From assembly GCA_005778355.1 (NCBI GenBank), contig SXON01000013.1, positions 1 through 37,411 on the forward strand: a stretch of DNA of 37,411 nucleotides, written 5' to 3'. The notes beneath the pieces are model-generated. The model searched no databases and was not told the DNA's origin. It saw nothing but the letters and a program-made list of their open reading frames with translations. The translations under genes and the position numbers were made by a program. Position 1 is the stretch's first letter. Each line of letters starts with the position of its first letter. Positions 26,987 to 33,886 of the stretch are shown one piece after another. Origin of the DNA: Pseudomonadota bacterium (lineage in GTDB: Bacteria > Myxococcota_A > UBA796 > SXON01).

Positions 26987-29900
26987 CAGCTCACCGTGCC
27001 CTCGAACACGCCGCCCCCCGCCGTCGCCACCCAGATGTCGTCGACGGCCGGCCCGCCCCAGGGATCCTCGCCGGCCCAGTCGAGGTCGGTGGTGCGCTTG
27101 TGCAGGATGCTGTCTTCCTCGATGGGCACCCGGTCCCAGGTGGCCCCCGAGGCGGCAGGGCGGCGCTGGAGGATCGTGAGCGTGGGGGTCGTGCAGGTGG
27201 TGTAGCCCACGCCGATGACGTAGCAGGCGGTGTCCGGGTCGCCGCCGTTGATGTAGCCCCCGTAGAACCAGGTGTCGGCCACGTGCGGGTGTGGCATCAC
27301 GTCGGTGACCGTGATCCGCGCGGCGTCGGCGCTCACGATCTGCTGGTGCGGGTAGGTCATCGCGACCGGGTCGTAGGTGCCGGCGAGATCGACGGCACAG
27401 ATGCCACCGGCCATGTATGCCCCGCCCGTGGTGCCGTAACGGCCGTACACCATCACCTGCCACTCGGCCGTGGCCACCGTCACCCCCCCGGTGCGATAGG
27501 GCGCGAGGGCGCACACCGCGTCGTCGAGGTCGATGTAGCGCCAGGTGGCGGCCGCCTCGTTGCCCGCGTCCCACTCCACCTCGCGCACCCCACAGGGCTC
27601 GCCCTCCTCCGGCACGTAGCCCAGGAATGGCTGGTCGGCGGCGTAGCTCGCCTCGCGGGGGCTGGGACCGGCGAGCACCACGTGGAAATGATCGCCCTGG
27701 CTGTCGGGCAGGAGCGCGATCTCCACGGCGCCGTCGAAGAACTCCCACTCCTCGCAGGTGTAGCCGCTGGCGTCGGTGAAGTCCGTCCAGTTGCCCACCT
27801 TCGTGTAGCTGGTGTCCGGCGCGGCGGGGTCGTAGGTGGCCACGAAGAGCCCCGCCAGGTCGAGGTCCACAACGTCGAACTCGCCGTTGCCGCCGGGCGC
27901 GGGCCACTCGTCCACGGCGGTGGCGGTCACCAGGGCGCGGAACACGATGTCGTTGCCGCTGAGCGCCGGTTCCACCACCGCGATGTCGCGCGGGACCCCC
28001 ATGGTTTCGAACAGGCCCAATGCTGCGAGGGGGTCGCACGCCGACCAGGGCGTCACCCAGGTGGGCTCGCCGAGGTGCCAGTCCTCGCAGAAGAGCTCGT
28101 CCCCGAGCGCGCTCAGGGTGTAGCCGTCGCGGTCGTTCAGCTCCGCGCCGTCGTGGCAGAACGTCGCTCCCTCGTCGAGCGACCAGTGCAGCCCACGGCT
28201 GGGAGAACGGCTGAGGTAGGTGCCGGCCACGTTCGCGCTCTCGATCGACTCCGTGCTGCGCGTGCCCTGGACGATCACCGACATCTCAAGCCCTTCGATG
28301 CTCCCCTCGCCCACGTCGATGGCGCTGCCGAGAGCGCCCCAGCCGTCCCAGTGGCAGTCCACCTCGGCACGCTCGTGGTAGCCTGCGGGGTCGTCGGTAA
28401 ACAGTCGCGCGCCGCCCAGGTCGTAGAGCGCGGCGTGCACGGTGCCCTCGGTGGCAGAGTTGCCGCAGCCGTGACACACCGCGATGTCGTTGACCACGGT
28501 GGTCTCGAAGGTGGCGTTGCCGTCGAAGGCGCCGTACCAGCTCACGTCGTCGAGATCGACGGCGTCGATGTTGTCCCAGCTCGACCAGCCGGGCCAGAGG
28601 GGCGGGGTGGGCCAGAAGGTCACCTCCGGCGGCACCACCCACATCGACCGCCCGTCGTTCACCAGCATCGACTCCATCTTGCCGTAGCCGAAGTCGAGCT
28701 CCACGAAGGTGCCATCGAGCGCGTAGGAGGGAGCGAACACCTCCCGGACGGGCTGGTCGTCGATCCAGTGCCCTGCCGCATCGACCATCGCGCGGCGCTC
28801 GATGTTGTTGCAGGTGCCGTCGGCGCAGTCGTAGTCGGTGCCGCTCTGCTCGCCCTGGAAGGGTTCCCAGTACAGGTCATCTTCCGCGGCCCACGTGGGG
28901 AACTCGCCCGAGACGGAAACCTGAGGATCGGCGTGGTAAACACGCGGGCAGCCGTAGTTGGCCTGTCCACTGGGCACGTGGTAGAAAGCAAATAAGCCCT
29001 CGCCTGCGGCGGAGACGGCGACCCCCGCGAGCTGGCTCGGCGAGGTTGTCCAGGAGGCGGGGGTCAGGTTGCCGGCGTGGTCCGTGTTGCACTGGTCGCT
29101 GAAGAGCGCGCCCGTGCTGGCGAGCCAGTCGGGCTCGGCGAGGGCGTCGCCATCGCTGTCCCACGGGTGCGGATTGCCGCCGCCGTCGAACGCCACCACG
29201 TGCACGGTCCCATCGGCGCTGTCATCCGCCGCGTGGACCGGCTGGCCGCTGCTATCGACGCCCGCGTAGTACCAGCGCCACCCCCCGTCCACCACGTAGG
29301 CGCGGTCGCCGTCGGGCATGCCGGGGTCGCTGTACGTCGCGATGTCACGGACGTCCCAGCCCTCGGTGCCGGCGATGGGCGCGCAGGTCAGCGGCGGCAT
29401 GCTGCACGCGCTCGCGGGCGCCACCATCGGGCAGCGGTACAGGGCTGCGCCCCCGGAAACCGCCATCGTGGGGTCGATCGCCTCGCGGTAACCGACCAGC
29501 AGCTGGCGCCAGGGCACGCCAAAGACCTCGATGGTGAGCTCGGCCAGCGCCGTGGGGATGTAGCGCGCTCGGTTGGCAACATCGGTGGCCTGCGGGAGGC
29601 CAGAGTAGGGCTCGCAGAGTTGGCCGTTGGAGTCGAGCACGTAGACGCCATGCCGGTCGCCAGCGATGGTGAAGCCGCTTGCGAGTTGGCTGGCGATGTA
29701 GAGATTGTCCTGGTCGGCGTGGAGCAGATGCCCCGCCGCCATCGATCGAGTGCCCGACGGGGTCGTGTACTGGGCGCCCCCGACGTCACGACTCACGACT
29801 TCCCAGTCGAGACCATCGTCCTCGGTGCGCAACAGGGCGCCGCCAGACGTGTCGCCGGTGAGGATGTACACGGGGTCGAGCGGAACGTGGGGCATCGGAT

Positions 29901-30630
29901 TGCCGGGATCGACCGGGGGCACGGGTTGGTGCGCGATGCCCCAGATGGCGAGGTCGGTCTCGTTGACGAGGTCGTCGAAACGGCCGTTGCGGGTTTCCCA
30001 GGTGAAGCCGTCGTATGACACGGCGAAGCCGCCGGTGTCAGCCCCGGCGTAGAGCGTCTCGCTGGTGGTGTTCACGTCGATAGTGACCGTCGCGAGCGTG
30101 CCCCCGCCCGGAAACTGGGCGTCGCTGTAGGTGAGCTCGATGTCTTGCGCGGGCGCCCAGGCGTAGTCGCTGTTGCCGAGGGTGAGCCAGTCCACGCGGG
30201 TGGTGCTGGCGCCCATGCACGCGATGGACAACCAGGGGACCGGGAGCAGTGGATCGAGACCGAGCGGTATGTCATTCAGGCCATCCACCAGCGGCGCGCT
30301 CGCCGGGGTGCCCATGTCCTGCTGCCATTGCAACTCGCAGTAGTTCCCCGAGAGCTCGACATCGACGTGGGCGTGGGCTTGCCCGACCCCCCAGGCAATC
30401 GGCGTCGCGTAGTCCGCCACGGCCAGGCCGCCGGAGGCGTCGAGCACGAGGGCGTCACCGTCGAAGCTCGCCCCGGCGTACGCGGTCCACTCCGGCGCGT
30501 CGGCGGAAGAGAAGGCCGACACCAGGGCGCGTCGAGCGGTGATGCGGCCGTCGCAATCCTCGTCGGTGTCGTTGCCCGGTACCTCGGCGGCGTAGGGGTC
30601 ACACGCCCACGAACGGGCGGGCCCGGTCAA
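26983..30630 (-). CDS. Large secreted BNR/sortilin-like repeat protein
   Basis: 1,215 residues from the in-frame TTG at 30630, but that start lies within a signal peptide. The frame upstream reads RQIVAALLLGLTGPARSWA, and an ATG with GAGG 7 nt before it sits at 30677, out of frame because a C run (30662-30670) has nine C; ten or seven would restore it. After the signal, CDPYAAEVPGNDTDEDCDGR is a truncated MopE-type motif. The rest is beta-rich with Asp-box/BNR-like phrases, as in sortilin and photosynthesis-stability-type propellers: GGFAVSYDGFTWETRNG (about 215), GALLRTEDDGLDWEVVS (about 280) and SRGLHWSLDEGATFCHDG (about 805), plus many cysteines, suggesting an oxidised extracytoplasmic protein. 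It ends GTVSW, overlapping the next gene (GTGA). First gene of the three-gene unit. Function unknown. Confidence 0.82.
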
Positions 30631-30661
30631 GCCGAGAAGGAGGGCTGCGACAATTTGTCGC

Positions 30662-30670
30662 GGGGGGGGG
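30662..30670 (-). repeat. Poly-C tract near start of the BNR-like gene
   Basis: Nine C on the minus strand, seven bases after the ATG codon at 30677 begins (ATG CGC A, then the run). As read, the ATG frame stops after 16 codons. One more C gives MRTPPPRQIVAALLLGLTG and the full protein. The same arrangement is seen at 7607-7613. Confidence 0.88.
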
Positions 30671-30677
30671 TGCGCAT

Positions 30678-30995
30678 CCGACGGCCTCAGGGGGTGGCGA
30701 TGGGACGATACTCGCCGCTGGTGTCGGGAGTCAACCTTGCCGCGTCAGGAGGCGGCACGGCGTCGCGCCGTGGAGGGGTCGCGAGGATTCCGTCGATACT
30801 TCGTCGCGACGCGAACGTCCCACGCGCCTGTATCGACCGCCCAGCCGTGTCTGTATGGTGGCCACGAATCCGACGACGCGATGCTAGGTGGCCACCGGGT
30901 CGGCGGGTAACCATTCATCGCGGGCCATCAGTTCGAGGAGGGCGTGGCTGTCGGCCGGCTCGCCGAGGTGATGTTGGCCACGAGTGGGAAGTCGG
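30678..30995. other. Intergenic region without a recognised gene
   Basis: Upstream region of the BNR-like gene and downstream of the nucleotidyltransferase gene. Apart from GAGG at 30885-30888 relative to no gene and the ribosome-binding site at 30685-30688 (minus strand) for the ATG at 30677, I see no clear promoter. A short minus-strand stretch just downstream of the nucleotidyltransferase stop (about 30893-30975) reads like protein (LGEPADSHALLELMARDEW) in another frame, but has no start codon and may be a remnant or chance. Confidence 0.4.
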
Positions 30996-31379
30996 TCACG
31001 GGAACATCCCCGGTGGCAGGCGTCGTATCATTCGCCAGGCGGGCGTCATGTCCCAGTACACCTTCCAGTGGCGCACGGTCAGCGCCACGCGGCGCGCGCG
31101 GTCGCGGTCCACCAGCAAGACGCCGTCGCGGATCACTCGGAACGCGAGGTCGGCAGGGATCCGCTCGAAGTCGACCAGATGCACGTCACGGTGCAGCGCG
31201 AGGCAGAGCCGGGTCTCCATGTCGGCGCGGGCCTCCCAGCTCGGGTCGTCCAACACCACCGCCAGGTCCACGTCGCTGTCGGCGTGCGACGTCCCCCGGG
31301 CCTCGCTCCCGTCCAGGAGCGCGGTCACCACGCCGGGCTCGTGCTCCAGTGCGGCGCGCAGCTCGTCGGCGAGGGCCAT
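30996..31379 (-). CDS. MNT-type nucleotidyltransferase domain protein
   Basis: 127 residues from the ATG at 31379. Minimal nucleotidyltransferase of the DNA-polymerase-beta superfamily: residues 19-33 GSEARGTSHADSDVD fit the motif GSX10DXD exactly, with the metal-binding Asp pair; a later Asp in RDVHLVDFERIP is the probable third carboxylate. RVIRDGVLLVDRDRARR is the usual following block. Such MNT proteins are generally antitoxins that add nucleotides to a HEPN partner (HEPN-MNT toxin-antitoxin systems), but no HEPN gene is visible next to it, so this copy is an orphan or acts elsewhere. A longer frame extends upstream but runs through the opposite-strand lipoprotein gene and is rejected. 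Confidence 0.82.
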   Translation of the reverse strand: MALADELRAALEHEPGVVTALLDGSEARGTSHADSDVDLAVVLDDPSWEARADMETRLCLALHRDVHLVDFERIPADLAFRVIRDGVLLVDRDRARRVALTVRHWKVYWDMTPAWRMIRRLPPGMFP

Positions 31380-31447
31380 GCGCCATCGTAGTCGCAGAGC
31401 CCGCTGCGGGACAGCCCTCCGACCGATCCACTCGCTCGCGCCAGGGG

Positions 31448-31453
31448 TATAGA
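31448..31453 (+). promoter_or_regulatory. -10-like TATAGA, possible leaderless promoter
   Basis: TATAGA ends 8 nt before the ATG at 31462, the spacing expected if transcription starts at or near the ATG. No Shine-Dalgarno sequence is present in between, which fits a leaderless transcript of the lipoprotein operon. No convincing -35 box. Confidence 0.4.
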
Positions 31454-31461
31454 GCCTGCCG

Positions 31462-31824
31462 ATGTTGCTGCTCCTCTTCGCTTGCGACCCCGCGACCGAT
31501 ACCGCCGACTCGGCGGATGTCGATCCCACCGTCGAGATCCTTTCGCCCACGGGTGATGAGCCTGTCGCCCCGGGTGCCGTGGACTTCTCCGTCGTCGTCG
31601 AGAACTTCACGCTCGTCGATCCGAAACACTCGGACGAGGGCGAGACGGCCACCGGCTACATCAGCGTGTCGCTCGACGGCACCGAGGTGGACAAGGTGGC
31701 GCTCACCCAGTTCAGCGTCCAGCTTCTAGCGGGGGAGCGCGAGGTGGCCGTCGAGTTGATGTACGACGACGGCGACGCGCTCGACGAGCCCGCCTCCGAC
31801 AGCGTGAGCCTCACCGTCGAATGA
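31462..31824 (+). CDS. Small lipoprotein, first of three
   Basis: 120 residues starting MLLLLFACDPATDTADSAD: seven-residue uncharged signal, cysteine at 8, short D/T/S linker. The mature part (PTVEILSPTGDEPVAPGAVDFSVVVENFTLVDP...GYISVSLDGTEVDKVALTQFSVQL...VAVELMYDDGDALDEPASDSVSLTVE) is an all-beta, Ig-like domain of the DUF4399-like type (P-x-V-x-I-x-x-P-x-x-G opening, GYI/GHI-x-V-x-L-x-G centre). It is paralogous to the next gene, which starts inside its stop codon (ATGA). It has no His cluster, in contrast to the third protein. Function unknown; periplasmic or outer-membrane anchoring inferred. Confidence 0.82.
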   Translation: MLLLLFACDPATDTADSADVDPTVEILSPTGDEPVAPGAVDFSVVVENFTLVDPKHSDEGETATGYISVSLDGTEVDKVALTQFSVQLLAGEREVAVELMYDDGDALDEPASDSVSLTVE

Positions 31825-32195
31825 TCTTCCTCCTGGCCTGCACTGGCGACAGCACGCCCGACTCGGGCGGATCACCGACGATTCGGCTCGTCTCGCCAAC
31901 CGAGGGGGCCGTCGCCTGTGGTGAACCGCTCGCGGTCGTCGTGCAGGTCGAAAACTTCGGGCTCGTCGAGCCGGTCGACTCAGGGGAAGAGGCCGAGCCC
32001 GGCACCGGTCACATCGACGTGATGCTCAACGGGCAAGACGCGGCGATGGCGTGGGAAGAGCAGATCGACGTGTACGGCGTCGTCGATGGGGCCTGGCAGC
32101 TGAAGGTGGAGCTCTCCTACGCCGACCACACGCCGGTAGAGCCCTACGCGGGGCAGTTCGTCTACATCACCGTCGACAACGAGGTCTGCGAATGA
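31821..32195 (+). CDS. Small lipoprotein, second of three
   Basis: 124 residues starting MIFLLACTGDSTPDSGG: six-residue uncharged signal, cysteine at 7. Mature domain PTIRLVSPTEGAVACGEPLAVVVQVENFGLVEP...GTGHIDVMLNGQDAAMAWEEQIDVYGVVDGAWQLKVELSYADHTPVEPYAGQFVYITVD, clearly related to the preceding protein and to the DUF4399-like beta fold. Two cysteines in the mature chain (residues 33 and 123) could form a disulfide. Overlaps both neighbours by ATGA, so the three are one translationally coupled operon. Confidence 0.82.
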   Translation: MIFLLACTGDSTPDSGGSPTIRLVSPTEGAVACGEPLAVVVQVENFGLVEPVDSGEEAEPGTGHIDVMLNGQDAAMAWEEQIDVYGVVDGAWQLKVELSYADHTPVEPYAGQFVYITVDNEVCE

Positions 32196-33031
32196 TGCTC
32201 GTCCTCATGGCTTGCGACGCGTCGCCGATCGACACCGGCGACAGCGCCGTCGTCGAAGACACCGAGATCACCGACTACGTCGTGACCACCTGGACCGATC
32301 CCGACCCGCTCGTCGCGGGGAGCACGGGCGAGCTCTACGTGCAGGTGACCGACCAGGACGGCCGTCCCATCGAGGACCTGCAACAGAACCACGAGCGCCT
32401 GGTGCACAACGTGCTCATCAGCGCGGACTGGTCCTTCTACGCGCACGTGCACCACGAGGACTACTACGAGGTGACGGTCGACGACCTGAAGTCCGGCACC
32501 CTGCACGCCCCGGTGACGCCGCCACTGGCTGGGCGCTACCTCGTGGCGCTGAACTTCGCGCACGACAACCAGTGGCTCAGCCACGAGGCCGAGTTCGAGG
32601 CCACCGGCGAGCCTCCCATGGCCGCGTCGCCCGACACCACCCCGGTGTCAGAATCGAGCGACGAGGGCGTCACCGGCACGCTCTCGTGGGCGTCCACCCC
32701 GATGGCCGGCTACTCGTCCACCTGGACCGTCACCCTGCGCGACGCCGAGGGCAACGACGTGACCGACATCGAGCAGTACCTCGGTGCCGACGCGCACGCG
32801 GCCCTGGTCAACACCACGCTGGACTGGGTGAGTCACACGCACGCCTACGTGCCGGGCATGGAAACGATGTCGCCGTCGATGGACATGCCGCATCTCTACC
32901 CGGGGCCTTTCGTCGATTTTCGCTACGTTTTCCCGACGGGGGGCGCCTACAAGATGTGGGTGCAGTTCACGCGATCGAGCACGCCGGGCCTTGTGTACAC
33001 CCTGCCGTTTGTCTTTTCTGTGGAGGGCTAG
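32192..33031 (+). CDS. Lipoprotein with tandem His-rich beta domains
   Basis: 279 residues starting MMLVLMACDAS, cysteine at 8. Two copies of a beta domain of the type found next to heavy-metal-binding and YtkA-like proteins. Copy 1 (about 28-145): LYVQVTDQDGRPIEDLQQNHERLVHNVLISADWSFYAHVHHEDYYEV...LAGRYLVALNFAHDNQWLSHEAEFEATG. Copy 2 (about 165-278): WTVTLRDAEGNDVTDIEQYLGADAHAALVNTTLDWVSHTHAY...FVDFRYVFPTGGAYKMWVQFTRSSTPGLVYTLPFVFSVEG. The His clusters HVHH and HTHAY, with upstream His residues and a Met-rich stretch (GMETMSPSMDMPH), suggest copper or another metal. The start overlaps the previous stop (ATGA). Metal binding is inferred from the motifs. Confidence 0.82.
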   Translation: MMLVLMACDASPIDTGDSAVVEDTEITDYVVTTWTDPDPLVAGSTGELYVQVTDQDGRPIEDLQQNHERLVHNVLISADWSFYAHVHHEDYYEVTVDDLKSGTLHAPVTPPLAGRYLVALNFAHDNQWLSHEAEFEATGEPPMAASPDTTPVSESSDEGVTGTLSWASTPMAGYSSTWTVTLRDAEGNDVTDIEQYLGADAHAALVNTTLDWVSHTHAYVPGMETMSPSMDMPHLYPGPFVDFRYVFPTGGAYKMWVQFTRSSTPGLVYTLPFVFSVEG

Positions 33032-33034
33032 TCG

Positions 33035-33379
33035 ATGGAGAAACCCAGTGCGTCCACTGTCGCGTGGTACGACCGTTCGATCCCTGCCGACGCGCGCGCC
33101 GTGAAAGGCCAGATGTTTGGTCACCCCTGCGCCTTCGTCAACGGAAACATGTTCTTCGGCACCTTCGCGCAGACGCTGATCGTGCGTCTCGGGGAGGCCC
33201 GTTCCGCGGCCGTGGCCAGCGGCGACTTGCGGTTGTTCGAGCCGATGCCCGGGAAGCCTTGGAAGGAGTACGTCCAGGTGCCGGCGGGGTCGCTTGACGA
33301 CGCGGCTCTCGCGACGCTCGCGCGCGAGGCGCTGGAGTTCACGGCGGGGCTGCCGGCCAAGGCGAAGAAGAAGAAGTAG
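33035..33379 (+). CDS. TfoX/Sxy N-terminal domain protein
   Basis: 114 residues. The TfoX N-terminal domain is recognisable: VKGQMFGHPCAFVNGNMFFGTFAQTLIVRLGEA, then LFEPMPGKPWKEYVQVP and a terminal helix; the basic tail AKAKKKK is an addition. In gamma-proteobacteria TfoX/Sxy promotes competence with CRP, but stand-alone N-domain proteins of this size are widespread and mostly uncharacterised, so I do not claim a competence role. ATG at 33035 is preceded by GGAGGG inside the end of the lipoprotein gene and starts 3 nt after its stop, so it may be the last gene of that operon, although the contents are unrelated. Confidence 0.88.
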   Translation: MEKPSASTVAWYDRSIPADARAVKGQMFGHPCAFVNGNMFFGTFAQTLIVRLGEARSAAVASGDLRLFEPMPGKPWKEYVQVPAGSLDDAALATLAREALEFTAGLPAKAKKKK

Positions 33380-33448
33380 GCGGGGTCGACGGGGTCCGCA
33401 GATCGGTCTCGGTCTCGGGTGTCGGTCTCGGGTCTCGGCCCCGGTGTG

Positions 33449-33490
33449 GCTGTCGCTGTCGCTGTCGCTGTCGGTGTCGGTGTCGGTGTC
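33449..33490 (+). repeat. Hexamer tandem repeat (GCTGTC)4(GGTGTC)3
   Basis: Four units of GCTGTC (33449-33472) followed by three of GGTGTC (33473-33490), preceded by a more degenerate GGTCTC-type tract. Shortly downstream of the TfoX gene. Confidence 0.9.
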
Positions 33491-33506
33491 GCCCCGACAG
33501 CTCACC

Positions 33507-33550
33507 GGCCCAAAGTGCCGAACCTCGGTCGAGGTTTGCCACTTCGGGCC
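33507..33550. repeat. REP-like palindrome, copy 1
   Basis: Outer arms GGCCCAAAGTGCC and GCCACTTCGGGCC pair imperfectly; the centre AACCTCGGTCGAGGTT is a perfect 7-bp inverted repeat around GT. The same 44-bp design recurs at 33654. Confidence 0.8.
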
Positions 33551-33653
33551 GCCCCGACCACCGAAAAGTGACGCTTTCGGGGCCCGGAGTGACGATCCTG
33601 TGGCTCGGAGAGCCTCTGGGGTCGCCCTCCGAGCGCGAAACCGTCGCGAGTGG

Positions 33654-33697
33654 GGCCCGAAGTGCCGATCCTCCGGCGAGGTTTGGCACTTCGGGCC
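33654..33697. repeat. REP-like palindrome, copy 2
   Basis: Arms GGCCCGAAGTGCC (33654-33666) and GGCACTTCGGGCC (33685-33697) are exact 13-bp reverse complements. Same length and orientation as copy 1, 147 bp away, and about 80% alike. Confidence 0.85.
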
Positions 33698-33839
33698 GGG
33701 CCCAGCGGTGTCGCGACAGGCCAGCAACGGGGTGCTGCCCAGAGCCACCGCGCCTCGTCGCGACCTCCGTAGCAAGACGTATTGCACCCCGCGCGCGCGG
33801 CGATACATCCCAGCCCAGCAGGGGTTCCCGATGTCGAAG

Positions 33840-33867
33840 CGCTCGCCGCTCGCCGCTCGCCGCTCGC
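33840..33867 (+). repeat. Heptamer tandem repeat (CGCTCGC)4
   Basis: Four perfect 7-bp units ending 19 nt before the ATG at 33887, that is, in the promoter or leader of the giant gene. Changes in copy number would alter spacing there. Confidence 0.9.
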
Positions 33868-33886
33868 TAGCGTAAGTTCCGCCGCG

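Larger units (their letters stand above)
33380..33886. other. Repeat-rich intergenic region
   Basis: About 500 bp with no credible gene. It contains CT-rich and hexamer tandem repeats (33400-33490), two related palindromes (33507-33550 and 33654-33697), a smaller inverted repeat CCGAAA/TTTCGG near 33562-33581 and a heptamer repeat just before the giant gene. Frames across it have translated repeats (for example DTDTDSDSDS on the minus strand) that reflect the repeats, not a protein. Confidence 0.7.

Noticed and set aside
30145..31452. Plus-strand open frame opposite the BNR-like and MNT genes
   Set aside because: Composition typical of shadow frames; the opposite strand has clear signal-peptide and GSX10DXD features.
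33507..33697. CRISPR-like array
   Set aside because: Only two palindromic copies with unequal sequence and a 104-bp gap, no cas genes; REP-like elements fit better.
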